From Deinococcus rubellus (lineage in GTDB: Bacteria; Deinococcota; Deinococci; Deinococcales; Deinococcaceae), in assembly GCF_025244745.1 (NCBI RefSeq), contig NZ_CP104213.1, positions 2,742,501-2,806,500 of the forward strand: a DNA stretch of 64,000 nt. Direction: 5' to 3'. Positions 48,015 to 61,045 of this stretch are shown here, piece after piece. Below the pieces are notes generated by a model. That model did not search any database, was not told where the DNA came from, and saw only the letters and a list, made by a program, of their open reading frames with translations. The position numbers were made by a program, and so were the translations under genes. Numbering within the stretch: the stretch's first letter is position 1; each line of letters begins with the position of its first letter.

Positions 48015-50504
48015 TCAGCGCACCACGAGGTTGATGATCCGCCCCGGCACATAGACTTCCTTGACCGTCTGCTTGCCCTCCAGATGCTTGGCGACGTCGG
48101 GGTTGGCGCGGGCGGCAGCGATGGCCTCCTCCTGGCTGGCGGTCTTGGAAATCTCCACCTCGCCGCGCACCTTGCCGCTGACCTGCACGCCGATCACCAC
48201 GCTGTCACGCACGGCGGCGGCCTCGTTCACGGTGGGCCAGGTTTGCAGGTGCACACTCTGGGCATTGCCACGCTCATGCCAGATTTCCTCGGCCACATGC
48301 GGCACCAGCGGGGCCAGCATCAGGTTGAAGATATTCAGCGCCTCGTCCCAGGCGGGCGTATGGGCCACCGGGGCGCGCTTGGCCTTGACCAGTGTGTTGG
48401 TCAGCTCCATCAGCGCGGCGACGATGGTGTTGAAGCTCAATCGCTCAAAGTCACCAGTGATCTTCTTCAGGGTGCTGTGAATGGCGTAGTGCAGATCGTT
48501 CTCGCTCACCGTCTCGGCTGGCCCCTTGATCTCGTCGAAGAACAGCGACCAGACGCGCCCCAGCCATTTCGCCGGGCCGTTGATGCCGCTGGGGTCCCAG
48601 GGACCGCCGACTTCCCAGGGCGCGATGAAGGCCAGATAGGTTCGCACCACGTCAGCTCCGTACTCGCGCACCAGATCGTCGGGGTCGATGACGTTGCCCC
48701 GGCTTTTTGACATCTTCTCGTTGTCCGGCCCCAGGATGATGCCCTGGTTTCGCAGCACCCTGAACGGTTCGGAGATGTCGGTCAGCTTCATGTCGCGGGC
48801 CACCTTGGTCCAGAAGCGGCTGTACAGCAGGTGCAAGATGGCGTGCTCGATGCCGCCGGTATACAGATCAATCGGCATCAGCTTGTCGGCCAGCGCCGGG
48901 TTCCAGGGGCCTTCGGTATAGTGCGGCGAAGTGAAGCGGTACATGTACCAGCTGCTGTCCACGAAGGTGTCCATGGTGTCGGTGTCGCGCTCGGCTTCTC
49001 CCCCGCAGACCGGGCAGATCGCCTTCCGAAACTCGGCGTCCTGCTTCAGCGGACTCTGACCCGTCGGCGTGAAGTGGACATTGTCGGGCAGCAGCACCGG
49101 CAACTGATCGGCAGGTACCGGCTGCGCGCCGTGCTCGGGGCAGTAGACAATCGGGATCGGCGTACCCCAGTAGCGCTGGCGGCTCACCAGCCAGTCGCGC
49201 AGACGGAAGGTGGTCTTGGCCTTCGCCACGCCGCGCTCCTCCAGCTTGGCGATCACGGTGGCGATGCTGGCCTTACCGCCGGGCATGCCGTCGAACTCGC
49301 CGCTGTTGACGATGACGCCCTCGCCGCTGTAGGCCTCATCTCCAGTGACGTCCAGAGGTTCGCCACCTTCAGGCCGAATCACCTCCACGATGTCCAACCC
49401 GAACTTCTTGGCAAATTCGAAGTCGCGCTCGTCGTGGGCGGGCACAGCCATGATGGAGCCGGTGCCGTAGCTGACCAGCACGTAATCGGCCACCCAGATG
49501 GAAACCTGATGCCCGCCAATCGGATGCGTGGCGAAGGAGCCAGTAAAGACTCCGGTTTTCTCGGCGCTCTGCTGCCTCTCCACATCGGTCTTGCCGCCCG
49601 CAATTTCCAGGTAGGCGCGGACCACCTCCGCCTGCTCCAGAGTGGTCAGCTCGGCCACTTTGGGGTGTTCGGGGGCCAGAACCAGGAAGGTCGCGCCCAT
49701 CAGGGTATCGGGGCGGGTGGTGAACACCGTTTCCGGGCCAGCAGGCGTGTCGAAGACCACTTCCGCGCCCACCGATTTGCCAATCCAGTGGGTCTGCATG
49801 GCGCGCACCCGTTCAGGCATGTCGGTGCCGCCGAAGTCCAGCAGCTCGTCGGCGTAGTCGGTGATCTTCAAATACCACTGGCTCAGATTGCGCCGCTCGA
49901 CCTGGGTGCCGCAACGCTCACAGTGGCCGTTCACGACCTGCTCGTTGGCCAGCACGGTCTGATCCTTGGGGCACCAGTTGACCAGGCCGTCGCGCTTGTA
50001 GGCCAGGCCGCGCCGGAACATCTCGGTAAAAAACCACTGGTTCCAGCGGTAGTACTCCGGATCGGAGGTGGCGAATTTGCGGCTCCAGTCGATCATGGTG
50101 CCCATGCGCTGAAACTGCCCGGTCATGTATTCGATGTTGGAATAGGTCCACTTTCGGGGGTCTAAATTGTTCTTGATGGCGGCGTTCTCAGCGGGCAGAC
50201 CGAACGAATCAAAACCCATCGGAAACAGCACGTTGCGTCCGTTCATCCGCAGGAATCGGGCGCGGGCGTCGGGGGCGCAGTAGCTGTACCAGTGGCCGAT
50301 ATGCAGGTTGCCGCTGGGGTACGGGAACATGGTCAGCGCGTAGAACTTCTCGCCGGGCGCGTCGGGGTCGAACTTGTACAGGCCATCTGAGGCCCACTGC
50401 TGCTGCCACTTGGCCTCGATGGCGTGCGGGTTGTAGCGCTCGGAGCGGGGTTCGGCAATGTTAATGCCAGACGTGCTGATCGGCTGGGGCTGGGTGTCGG
50501 TCAT
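48015..50504 (-). CDS. leuS: Leucyl-tRNA synthetase
   Basis: The 829-residue enzyme is a class I synthetase with [15 protein letters not shown] (HIGH) near residue 60 and MSKSRGNV (KMSKS) near 600. The CP1 editing domain between them contains [19 protein letters not shown], and anticodon-binding helices follow. Unlike most genes here it has a Shine-Dalgarno (CAGGAG, eight bases before the ATG) and a 118-base leader that holds a short ORF and a terminator, so expression is probably set by attenuation. Confidence 0.97.
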   Translation of the reverse strand: MTDTQPQPISTSGINIAEPRSERYNPHAIEAKWQQQWASDGLYKFDPDAPGEKFYALTMFPYPSGNLHIGHWYSYCAPDARARFLRMNGRNVLFPMGFDSFGLPAENAAIKNNLDPRKWTYSNIEYMTGQFQRMGTMIDWSRKFATSDPEYYRWNQWFFTEMFRRGLAYKRDGLVNWCPKDQTVLANEQVVNGHCERCGTQVERRNLSQWYLKITDYADELLDFGGTDMPERVRAMQTHWIGKSVGAEVVFDTPAGPETVFTTRPDTLMGATFLVLAPEHPKVAELTTLEQAEVVRAYLEIAGGKTDVERQQSAEKTGVFTGSFATHPIGGHQVSIWVADYVLVSYGTGSIMAVPAHDERDFEFAKKFGLDIVEVIRPEGGEPLDVTGDEAYSGEGVIVNSGEFDGMPGGKASIATVIAKLEERGVAKAKTTFRLRDWLVSRQRYWGTPIPIVYCPEHGAQPVPADQLPVLLPDNVHFTPTGQSPLKQDAEFRKAICPVCGGEAERDTDTMDTFVDSSWYMYRFTSPHYTEGPWNPALADKLMPIDLYTGGIEHAILHLLYSRFWTKVARDMKLTDISEPFRVLRNQGIILGPDNEKMSKSRGNVIDPDDLVREYGADVVRTYLAFIAPWEVGGPWDPSGINGPAKWLGRVWSLFFDEIKGPAETVSENDLHYAIHSTLKKITGDFERLSFNTIVAALMELTNTLVKAKRAPVAHTPAWDEALNIFNLMLAPLVPHVAEEIWHERGNAQSVHLQTWPTVNEAAAVRDSVVIGVQVSGKVRGEVEISKTASQEEAIAAARANPDVAKHLEGKQTVKEVYVPGRIINLVVR

Positions 50505-50528
50505 GAGGAAAACTCCTGTAGAGAAGGC

Positions 50529-50560
50529 AAAAAAAGGCCCCGGCGCAGGTCAGGCCGGGG
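50529..50560 (-). terminator. Terminator inside the leuS leader
   Basis: On the minus strand CCCCGGC/GCCGGGG with a nine-base loop is followed by CC and seven T. It lies 25 bases before the leuS ATG, so it can only act as an attenuator. Its upstream arm can instead pair with CCGGGGGC inside the leader ORF (593-600 of the 50-kb block). Confidence 0.8.
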
Positions 50561-50580
50561 GCGGGCGAACAAGCACGTGG

Positions 50581-50622
50581 CTAGTCGCAGCGGCCCCCGG
50601 TGATAAGCGCAGAGGAGATCAT
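50581..50622 (-). CDS. Putative leuS leader peptide, 13 codons
   Basis: The minus strand has a 13-codon ORF (MISSALITGGRCD, TAG stop) whose ATG is six bases after a TAAACT -10 element. TTGCTC 17 bases further upstream could be the -35. The RNA would start at or near the ATG, so it would be translated leaderless. The Gly-Gly codons GGG GGC lie in a segment that can pair with the terminator's 5' arm. Only one Leu codon (CTT) is present, so it is not a classical leucine-rich leader. Confidence 0.5.
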   Translation of the reverse strand: MISSALITGGRCD

Positions 50623-50657
50623 GCCAACAGTTTAGAACGGTGGGGGCGGGCGAGCAA
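50623..50657 (-). promoter_or_regulatory. leuS promoter
   Basis: The -10 TAAACT (50629-50634 on the minus strand) and a weak -35 TTGCTC (50652-50657) are 17 bases apart. They precede the leader ORF by six bases. Confidence 0.55.
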
Positions 50658-50679
50658 GCCGCGCCCGCCAGACTGGGTC

Positions 50680-51309
50680 CTATTTCTTCTTGCAGATCAG
50701 GTCAAACTGCATGTTGTACACCTTCGCCAGCGGCATCTTGGCTTTCTACAATTCCTTGACGGCGTCGGCGCTGGGCCGGATGAGCAGCCGGGGCCATTTG
50801 GTCACCGCTCCGTCACTTCCCGTTACGGCCTGAAGGGTAACGGCGGTGCCGGGGAGCAGGGTGTCTATCCAACTGCCCTGGTAATTGTTGAGGGGGGCGG
50901 TGCTGAAATCGGTGGCCGCCACGACGTCCGAGGGCGCAAAGGCCATGAAGTTGTAGAGCTGCTTGGACGCATTGCTGAGTTTCAGGGTGACTCCAAACGC
51001 CCCGTCCACGTTTCCGGCCTTGACGAGCTGAACGCTGTAGACGCCGTTGAACAGGGTGTCGCCCACACAGCCCTTGACAGCATCGGTCCTGGGCTTGACG
51101 CCCCCGGCAGTGATGGCCCCGATACGCTTGAGGTCGCTGGCCCTGAACTGGTAGTACGTTTCGCCGTTTTTCTGGGTGGCGGTGGTCTGGAGAGCCACTC
51201 CATTGATAAAGACCGTCTGGCCCGTCTGTACTTGGTCTGTCTGAGGCAGCGCTGGAGAAACGGCGACCAGCCAGGCGGCACCGATCAGAAAAGAAAGTGG
51301 GATTTTCAC
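50680..51309 (-). pseudogene. Secreted protein gene with in-frame amber codon
   Basis: From a GTG at 51309 (TATCCT five bases upstream) the frame encodes a signal peptide (IPLSFLIGAAWLVAVSPALP), then a ~165-residue body of unknown family resembling copper-amine-oxidase-like or stalk domains (TVFINGVALQTTATQKNGETYY). It meets TAG at 50746-50748. The same frame continues KAKMPLAKVYNMQFDLICKKK to a TAG at 50680, with normal codon use, so the original end lies there. The product may be 187 residues, lacking 22, or the stop may be a sequencing error. I did not identify the function. Confidence 0.6.
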
Positions 51310-51379
51310 AGTTCAGGATACGGGGGCGAGAATGTGAACTTCTCCCGCCGCAAACTCAGGAAGAAAAGCCGCGCGCCCG

Positions 51380-51838
51380 TCAAAGTCGCGCCACCATCCG
51401 CACCCTGTCCAGGCCCGGCCCGTAACCGTCCAGCGTGCGCTCGGCGACCTCAAAACCGAAGCAGGCATAAAAGCCCTCGGTATGGTGGCTGGTTTCGATC
51501 TTGGCGTGCGTCACGGCGGGCCAGTGGCGGCGCAGCCAGTCCAGCCACGAGCGGGTGGGTTCGCTGCCCAGGCCAGCACCGTGCAGGTCGCCGCGCACCA
51601 TGCCCCAGCTCAGGCAAGCCAGCGCAGGAAACGCCTCAGGGCCGACACCACCGCAGGCCACGACCTCCCCTTCACGCTCCAGTACGAAATACGGTTCCGA
51701 CCCGGTCCCCAGCCTGTCGACCCTGTCCAGAAAGGCGGCGAAGTCGGCCCGCTCGTGTTCGACGAAGAAGTGTGGGAGGTTGCGGTCCAACAGGTTCAGG
51801 CAGGAGGGGCGGTCTGGGGACGTGCAGGGACGCAACAT
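51380..51838 (-). CDS. GNAT family N-acetyltransferase
   Basis: This 152-residue acetyltransferase has FVLEREGEVVACGGVG, the CoA-binding segment GMVRGDLHGAGLGSEPTRSWLDWL (G-x-G-x-G form HGAGLG) and FYACFGFEVAERTL near the end. The acceptor is unknown. The start was set at MLRPCTSP. A much longer frame upstream runs through the pckA promoter. Confidence 0.85.
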   Translation of the reverse strand: MLRPCTSPDRPSCLNLLDRNLPHFFVEHERADFAAFLDRVDRLGTGSEPYFVLEREGEVVACGGVGPEAFPALACLSWGMVRGDLHGAGLGSEPTRSWLDWLRRHWPAVTHAKIETSHHTEGFYACFGFEVAERTLDGYGPGLDRVRMVARL

Positions 51839-52064
51839 GACAACAGGCTGGCAGATCGGCGGACCGACGCGAATTTGTGTACCCAGAACACCCAGACAGA
51901 ATCCGAAATCGGGCGTCCGACAAAGCCGAACACGGTCTAGGCTGTTCCTAAATGTGGAACACAAACCCACTTGGTTTGGAAGCGCTTCACGGGTCACAGT
52001 AAAAGCAAGACCTGGCATTTGCCGGGCAGTCTTGCGACGTTTCGCCGCCACAGGAGGGCCACCC

Positions 52065-53690
<1,626 letters not shown>

Positions 53691-53702
53691 ACAGCAGAAG
53701 TT

Positions 53703-53761
53703 GAAGGGGTCAGGGGCCAGGCCTTCGGAAAATGACCGTTCGCCTGGCCCCTGACCCCTTC
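53703..53761. repeat. Perfect 20-bp inverted repeat after pckA
   Basis: GAAGGGGTCAGGGGCCAGGC (53703-53722) and its exact complement (53742-53761) flank 19 bases. It lies between convergent pckA and the protease gene. No T-tract follows. It may be a bidirectional terminator or a dispersed palindromic repeat. Confidence 0.85.
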
Positions 53762-53781
53762 GGCCACCCGGTCAGCCCGCT

Positions 53782-54879
53782 TTACTGCACCAGCGTGCGC
53801 TTGAGCAGCGTCACCTTGACCGGCACTTCCTTCTTGTTGCGCCACACCGTCAGCGTCACCGTCTGGCCAGGGCGCTTGGTGGCCACCCGGCGCACCACGT
53901 CGTAAGAACTCTTCACCCGCACGCCGTCCACCGCCACGATCACGTCGCCGAGCGGCGCGAGCAGCTGGCCCTCATTGTTTTTCAGGCTGCCGCGCAGACC
54001 CGAGCGCGCCCCCGCCGACCCCGCCGGGACATCGTTGACCAGCGCGCCGTTGCTGCTGCTCAGGCCCGCCAGTTGGCGCAGCGCCGGGTCGAGGTTGGCG
54101 AGGTCCTGAAAGGTCACGCCCAGCGTGCCGCGCTGAGACACCCCCACCGTTTCCAGGTCGGTCAGCGACTGCTTGACGATGTTGGCCGGAATCACCACAC
54201 CGATGATGCCCGGCACCAGCTGGCTGGGGGCCGCATTGGCGTCAGCCACGCCGATCACCGCGCCGCGCGAATCGAGCACCGGGCCGCCGGAGTTGCCGCC
54301 CTGGATCATGGCGGTGGTCAGGATGTACTCGCCGACCTCACCGCCGAAACCGTCGTCGCGGGGAATGTCGGCGTTGGAGGTCGAGTACACCCCCGTCGAG
54401 ATGAAGCCCTGAAACTTGATCGGCGAGCCGATGGCGATGGTCTTCTGACCCGGCACCAGGCGGCTGCTGTCTCCAAAACTCAGCAGCTTGGGCGCGCTGA
54501 CGCCTGTGACCCGCAGCACCGCGATGTCGATGCCGGGATCGATGCCCACCACCTTGGCCGGAACACTGCGCCCGTCGTTGAGCGTCACGCTGAGGCTTTC
54601 CTGATTTTGCACCACATGGTAATTGGTGACGATCAGGTTGGATTTGTAGAAGAATCCGCTGCCGGTGTCGTTGGGACTCTCGCCCTGCTGGAGAGCGTCG
54701 GCACGGATTCGCACGTCCACCCGCACGGTGGCGGCCAGGGCCGCACGCGTCACCTCGACGGTGTTGATCTCGTCGGAGGTGACCAGTGGGCGCTGCGCCG
54801 TGACTGTGCCGGTGAGATAAGCGCAGGCCAGCGCCGCGCTCAGCAGCACGCCCAGTCCCAGCCCGCGCTGCCAGTTCAC
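53782..54879 (-). CDS. HtrA/DegP-type serine protease
   Basis: The 365-residue protein has an N-terminal membrane anchor or signal (LGVLLSAALACAYLTGTVTA). Its trypsin-like triad is His in TNYHVVQN, Asp in DIAVLRV and Ser in GGNSGGPVLD. A single PDZ domain (LRGSLKNNEGQLLAPLGDVIVAVDGVRV region) ends the protein. It would degrade misfolded envelope proteins. The GTG start overlaps the stop of the fmdB-like gene. Confidence 0.92.
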   Translation of the reverse strand: MNWQRGLGLGVLLSAALACAYLTGTVTAQRPLVTSDEINTVEVTRAALAATVRVDVRIRADALQQGESPNDTGSGFFYKSNLIVTNYHVVQNQESLSVTLNDGRSVPAKVVGIDPGIDIAVLRVTGVSAPKLLSFGDSSRLVPGQKTIAIGSPIKFQGFISTGVYSTSNADIPRDDGFGGEVGEYILTTAMIQGGNSGGPVLDSRGAVIGVADANAAPSQLVPGIIGVVIPANIVKQSLTDLETVGVSQRGTLGVTFQDLANLDPALRQLAGLSSSNGALVNDVPAGSAGARSGLRGSLKNNEGQLLAPLGDVIVAVDGVRVKSSYDVVRRVATKRPGQTVTLTVWRNKKEVPVKVTLLKRTLVQ

Positions 54880-55298
54880 TGGCTCTGACCGCCGCTGGAA
54901 GAGCCGCCGCTGCTGGAAGAACCCGTCGCGGCGGGCGCGCTGCTCTTGGCCGGGGCCGGGCTGGGCGCGGCTTTGGGAGCGTCGGCTTTGGCAGTATCTG
55001 TTTTGGCCGTGTCGGTGCTGGCTGCCGGGCTGGACGCCTCGGCGCTGCTGGCTGCAGCCGTCTCCGGCCCCGGCCCAGACCCCTCTCTGTCTGCCGGAGC
55101 CGACGACTTCTTCTGACTCTGCGCGCGGGAATCGTTGGCATAAAAGCCGCTGCCCTTGAAGACGATCGCCGGAGCCGACACCAGCCGCTTGACCGGCTCG
55201 CCAGTTTCCGGATGCTGGGTGAGGGCCGCGTCTTTCATGCTCTGCTTGACTTCAAAAATTTCCTGGGTGGCCAGGTTGCGGTACACATAGGTGGGCAT
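54876..55298 (-). CDS. FmdB-like protein lacking the zinc cysteines
   Basis: Residues 1-55 align with FmdB zinc ribbons: MPTYVYR, FEVKQSMKD, PVKRLVSAPAIVFKGSGFY. FmdB normally has CxxC after YR and again before PVRR. Here those sites read NLAT and HPET, so no zinc ribbon can form. The remaining ~85 residues are a Ser/Ala/Pro-rich low-complexity tail with TDTAK repeats and a Gly-Ser end. It is co-translated with the HtrA protease. GATAAT lies five bases before the ATG. Confidence 0.8.
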   Translation of the reverse strand: MPTYVYRNLATQEIFEVKQSMKDAALTQHPETGEPVKRLVSAPAIVFKGSGFYANDSRAQSQKKSSAPADREGSGPGPETAAASSAEASSPAASTDTAKTDTAKADAPKAAPSPAPAKSSAPAATGSSSSGGSSSGGQSQ

Positions 55299-55585
55299 AC
55301 TCTATTATCAACGCCTCCAGCGGCTCATTCTAACGAAACCCAGCTTCCAGCTTCAAAATCTCCGCAACAACCCGCAACCCGCCCGGCCCATTACACGGCC
55401 AGCCTAGCAAAGCTGGACCCGATCGGACGGCGGGCATTTGTCTCTGCACTCCTCCGACGGGCACGCTGCACCGTGAGTATCATACTCAGAACAGTATTAC
55501 CAGACATGCTAGAATATTCTTGCCGGAAGCTCCGGCTTGGCTCTGAACGGCTAACGCCGAGAGGGCCTGACCGTTCTCTCAGGGA
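55299..55585 (+). promoter_or_regulatory. glmS promoter region with 7-1-7 palindrome
   Basis: TGAGTAT-C-ATACTCA (55474-55488) is a perfect dyad about 20 bases before TAGAAT (55510-55515), a likely -10 element for the glmS transcript. The dyad would lie at the -35 region and could be an operator. Several C+G-rich hairpins follow before the ribozyme. No gene is seen here. Confidence 0.5.
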
Positions 55586-55765
55586 AGCGCAAGACCCCGC
55601 CGCCATCAACGTGCGGGGGAACGAGGTGGGAGTCATCGAAACCGCCCGCAGTGCCCATCGGGCGCGGGCCGCTTCTGCGGATGCTCTCAGGGTCAGTTCG
55701 CCGGACCCTCCCGACTCCAGTCTCTGGAGTAAACGTCCACCGAAAACCCGCCGTGAGGCGCGGGA
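55586..55765 (+). ncRNA. glmS self-cleaving ribozyme
   Basis: The glmS core is recognisable. It has the cleavage site A|GCGC (55586|55587), then P2 CCCCGC/GCGGGG closed by AACGAGG (55620-55626), GGGAGTCATCGAAA, and after a hairpin TTCTGCGGATGCTCTC. In glmS ribozymes these are the GACGAGG, UUAUCGAA and CGGCGGAUG elements. CGC-A-AGA near the cleavage site can pair with TCTGCG, as required. It lies directly upstream of glmS and should cleave in the presence of glucosamine-6-phosphate, lowering glmS expression. Confidence 0.82.
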
Positions 55766-55830
55766 CAAGGCGGCGTACGGCAGATCAAGGACGCCCCACT
55801 GACTTCGGGTCAGCGCGGGCTGGAGCAAGT

Positions 55831-57660
<1,830 letters not shown>

Positions 57661-57751
57661 GGCGGGGCGCTGGCGGGGGCTGTTTTCGGCGTCAGACGCA
57701 CCATCTGTTCGCAACAGTTCCGGCCACGGGCCAGGCTCTAGACTACTCGGT

Positions 57752-58534
57752 ATGACTGGCCCCAAACGCCCTGCCAAGAAATCAGCCACCAAACAACCCG
57801 CCTCGCGGCGCGGCGGAGCCAAATCCGCCCGCGAACTCAGCAAGGTTGGCCCCTCGCGTCCGGGCGGCCCCAGCAAGGACCGCCGAAGTGCCGAGGGCCG
57901 GAGCGGAGCCAAGGCCAGCGACGCCCGCCAGACCGCCCGGCCCACCGCCAGCGGCCTGGGCGGCGCAGGCCACACCGACACCAGGCAGGCCAGAGACAAC
58001 TACCAGGATGATCCTCGCCGTCCCGGCCAGGGGCCCGGCAGACCGAAGTCCGGGGAAACCCAGTCCAGGACAACTGGGTCCAGGGGAAGCGGCTTCAGGG
58101 GAGGCAGCTTCAAAGGAACGGCCCCCAAGAAGACCGGACCCAGGGGCGCGGCCATCGGCGTCGATCTGGCCGCGCCTGCGCCCGAGACGGTGTTTCGTGA
58201 CCTCGACGGTGCGGAGCAGCGTTTTCCCGACAGCAACCTCAAGCGGGTGGCGGCCCGGCTGCTCGGCGACCGACACAAGCCCTGGCGCTACCGCCCCTTT
58301 CCCTTTCCGCTGTTTACCGACAAGGGCCAGGAGCAGACCTTTTATTTCGATTTCTACGTCTACGACAACATGGACATGATCCTGAAGCTGATTCTGGTGG
58401 CCCCGCGCGAGTCGGCGGAAGTCTGGGACAAGGTCGGGCGCTTCAAGCGGCAGTACCCGATGTACAGCTACGAACTGTGGACCCCCGACAAGCTGGCGCA
58501 GTTGCAAAAGCCGCGCACCCAGCTCAATTTCTGA
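57752..58534 (+). CDS. Unidentified protein with basic low-complexity head
   Basis: The first ~135 of 260 residues are Lys/Arg/Gly/Ser-rich and probably disordered ([18 protein letters not shown]). The last ~115 are folded: [19 protein letters not shown], then [20 protein letters not shown] and [20 protein letters not shown]. The D...LKLIL...YP...LWTP order recalls PD-(D/E)XK nucleases, but the E-x-K is not seen (VAPRE). The head could bind nucleic acid. I do not know the function. TAGACT lies seven bases before the ATG. Confidence 0.7.
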   Translation: MTGPKRPAKKSATKQPASRRGGAKSARELSKVGPSRPGGPSKDRRSAEGRSGAKASDARQTARPTASGLGGAGHTDTRQARDNYQDDPRRPGQGPGRPKSGETQSRTTGSRGSGFRGGSFKGTAPKKTGPRGAAIGVDLAAPAPETVFRDLDGAEQRFPDSNLKRVAARLLGDRHKPWRYRPFPFPLFTDKGQEQTFYFDFYVYDNMDMILKLILVAPRESAEVWDKVGRFKRQYPMYSYELWTPDKLAQLQKPRTQLNF

Positions 58535-58851
58535 GGACCTGCCGCCCGGCGTTGAGCAACCCTGACCCTAAACAAATGATCAACGCCTCGTCTAGACGCG
58601 CCCGCTTTCCCGCTGGGCGCGGCTTTTCTGCTGCGTTGGGACGTGGTGGACGGAACCTGACGCCCTTCTCCCCCAGTTCTGTAACCGATGCCTCGGCTCC
58701 CGGTGAGAGGCCTCTGATAAACTCACACCCGCTTTGAGGCAGCCCTACGACGGCGGCCCAGACACACAGTTGATGTCCAGCACCACCTCCATCCAGATGA
58801 ACCAGTACAGCCACCTTGACACTGGGGCGGCTTTTGAAAGGAGTCACCTCT
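58535..58851 (+). other. Gap between the unidentified gene and glgX
   Basis: It holds a terminator (58597-58627) and the glgX promoter and leader. TAAACT at 58718-58723 is a possible -10 element. I see no gene. Confidence 0.5.
58597..58627 (+). terminator. Intrinsic terminator
   Basis: CGCGCCC/GGGCGCG perfect stem with an 11-base loop, followed by GCTTTT. It ends the transcript of the gene at 57752. Confidence 0.7.
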
Positions 58852-60978
58852 ATGACCATGCAAACCAGACCCGGCACGCCGCACCCACTCGGCGCAACCT
58901 GGGACGGACACGGCACCAATTTCGCCCTCTACAGCGAGCACGCTTCCGGCGTCGAGCTGTGCCTCTTTGACGCCGAGGGTACCGAGACCCGTCTGCCGGT
59001 CACCGAGCAGACCGCCTTCGTGTGGCACGCTTACGTGCCGGGCGTGCAGCCGGGCCAGCGTTACGGCTACCGCGTTGACGGCGAGTACGCCCCCGAGCGC
59101 GGCCTGCGTTTCGACCCGCACGTGGTCTTGCTCGATCCGTATGCCAAGGCGGTGGAGGGCACCGAGCAGTTTGACAAGGGCGTGTTTGCCTACGTACCGG
59201 GCGACGAAGACAACACCATGCAGACCGAAGACCAGCGCGGCGCGCCGCTGGGCCTGGTGGTTGACCCCGGCTTCGACTGGCAGGGCGACCAGCCGCCCAA
59301 CGTGCCGTTTCACCAGTCGGTGATCTACGAGGCCCACGTGCGCGGCCTGACCATGACCCACCCGGACGTGCCCGAGGAGCTGCGCGGCACCTACGCGGGC
59401 ATCGCCAATCCGCCGACGCTGAAGTACCTCAAGGAACTCGGCATCACTGCCGTCGAGCTGATGCCGGTGCACCTGCACGTGGACGATCCCTTTTTGCTCG
59501 ACAAGGGCCTGGACAATTACTGGGGCTACTCCACGCTGAGCTTCTTCGCGCCGGAAGTGCGCTACTCCGCCGCTGCCCGCCAGAATGACCCGCAGGGCGT
59601 CATCGCCGAGTTCAAGGGCATGGTCAAGGCGCTGCACAAAGAAGGCATAGAAGTGATTCTGGACGTGGTGTACAACCACACCGCCGAGGGCAACCACCTG
59701 GGGCCGACCATGAGCTTCAAGGGCATTGACAACCCCACCTATTACCGTCTGGTGACCGGCGACGAGCGCCACTATTTCGATTACACCGGCACCGGCAACA
59801 GCCTCAACGTGCGCCATCCCCAGACACTGCAACTGATCATGGACTCGCTGCGCTACTGGATCACCGAGATGCATATCGACGGCTTCCGGTTTGACCTGGC
59901 GTCCACGCTGGCACGCGGGCTGCACGAGGTCGATCAGCTGTCCAGCTTCTTCACCATCATTCACCAGGACCCGATCATCAGCCAGGTCAAACTGATCGCC
60001 GAGCCCTGGGACGTGGGCGAGGGCGGCTACCAGGTCGGCAACTTCCCGGTCAACTGGGCCGAGTGGAACGGCATCTACCGCGACGACATGCGGGCCTTCT
60101 GGCAGGGCGCGGGCGGGCTGGCCTCGGAAATCGGCTACCGCCTGACCGGCAGCAGCGACCTCTACCAGAGTGACGGACGCAAGCCGTATGCCTCAATCAA
60201 CTTCATGACCGCCCACGACGGCTTTACCCTGCGGGACACGGTGAGCTACAACGACAAGCACAACGACGCCAATCAGGAAGGCAACAACGACGGTCATAAC
60301 GACAACAAATCCTGGAACTGCGGCGCGGAAGGCCCCACCGACGACCCCGAGATTGAAGCCCTGCGCTCGCGGCAGCAGCGCAACATGCTGGCGACCCTGG
60401 TGCTGTCTCAGGGCACCCCGATGATCCTGGGCGGCGACGAGATCGGGCGCACCCAGCAGGGCAACAATAATGCCTATTGTCAGGACAACGAGATCAGCTG
60501 GTACGACTGGGACAACGTGGACGGGCCTTTGCTGGCCTTCACGCAAAAATTGCTCAAGCTGCGGCGCGAGCACCCGGCGCTGCACCGCCGCAAGTTCTTC
60601 TCGGGCCGTACCATTCGCGGTGAGGACGTGCGCGACATCGTCTGGCTGCGCTTCGACGGCCAGGAGATGACTGACAGCGACTGGCAGAGTGCCGAGACCC
60701 AGAGCCTGGGCGTGTTTCTGGACGGCGACGGCCTCAACGATGTGGACGCCATGGGACAGCCGGTCCGCGACGACCACCTGCTGCTGATGCTGAGCAGCAC
60801 CTACATCGATCTGCCGTTCACCCTGCCGGAACTTGGCGGCTGCGGCGAGTGGGAACTGCTGCTCGACACCTACGACGACGGGGCCGAGGAGCGCGTCGCG
60901 GCAGGCGGCGAGACCACCCTACACGCCCGCAGCGTCAAGCTCTACCGCTGTGCGCGCAGCGAAACCGCGCCCGCATGA
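58852..60978 (+). CDS. glgX: Glycogen debranching enzyme GlgX
   Basis: This 708-residue GH13 isoamylase-type enzyme hydrolyses alpha-1,6 branches of glycogen or maltodextrin. An N-terminal carbohydrate-binding module ([18 protein letters not shown]) precedes the barrel: [18 protein letters not shown] with the nucleophile Asp, LIAEPWDVG with the acid Glu, and [32 protein letters not shown] is typical of GlgX. A ribosome site GAAAGGAG precedes two in-frame ATGs (58852, 58858). The first was used. Confidence 0.95.
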   Translation: MTMQTRPGTPHPLGATWDGHGTNFALYSEHASGVELCLFDAEGTETRLPVTEQTAFVWHAYVPGVQPGQRYGYRVDGEYAPERGLRFDPHVVLLDPYAKAVEGTEQFDKGVFAYVPGDEDNTMQTEDQRGAPLGLVVDPGFDWQGDQPPNVPFHQSVIYEAHVRGLTMTHPDVPEELRGTYAGIANPPTLKYLKELGITAVELMPVHLHVDDPFLLDKGLDNYWGYSTLSFFAPEVRYSAAARQNDPQGVIAEFKGMVKALHKEGIEVILDVVYNHTAEGNHLGPTMSFKGIDNPTYYRLVTGDERHYFDYTGTGNSLNVRHPQTLQLIMDSLRYWITEMHIDGFRFDLASTLARGLHEVDQLSSFFTIIHQDPIISQVKLIAEPWDVGEGGYQVGNFPVNWAEWNGIYRDDMRAFWQGAGGLASEIGYRLTGSSDLYQSDGRKPYASINFMTAHDGFTLRDTVSYNDKHNDANQEGNNDGHNDNKSWNCGAEGPTDDPEIEALRSRQQRNMLATLVLSQGTPMILGGDEIGRTQQGNNNAYCQDNEISWYDWDNVDGPLLAFTQKLLKLRREHPALHRRKFFSGRTIRGEDVRDIVWLRFDGQEMTDSDWQSAETQSLGVFLDGDGLNDVDAMGQPVRDDHLLLMLSSTYIDLPFTLPELGGCGEWELLLDTYDDGAEERVAAGGETTLHARSVKLYRCARSETAPA

Positions 60979-60998
60979 ATGTGAGCTAAGCTGCTCAT

Positions 60999-61032
60999 CG
61001 CCGCCCCGCATGACTGTGTCGGGCGGCGCTTT
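60999..61032 (+). terminator. glgX terminator
   Basis: CGCCGCCC/GGGCGGCG perfect 8-bp stem, 14-base loop, followed only by CTTTC, so a weak T-tract. Confidence 0.5.
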
Positions 61033-61045
61033 CACATTCCAGCAG

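Noticed and set aside
48831..50165. 444-codon plus-strand frame and others opposite leuS
   Set aside because: Antisense to leuS, whose motifs are complete.
50505..50660. T-box riboswitch before leuS
   Set aside because: No specifier stem or conserved T-box sequence could be found. The mini-ORF and competing hairpins explain the leader better.
51501..52064. Upstream extension of pckA
   Set aside because: The open frame runs antisense through the GNAT gene. The ATG at 52065 has a strong ribosome-binding site and begins the conserved protein.
58723..59964. 413-codon minus-strand frame opposite glgX
   Set aside because: Shadow of glgX with no family likeness.
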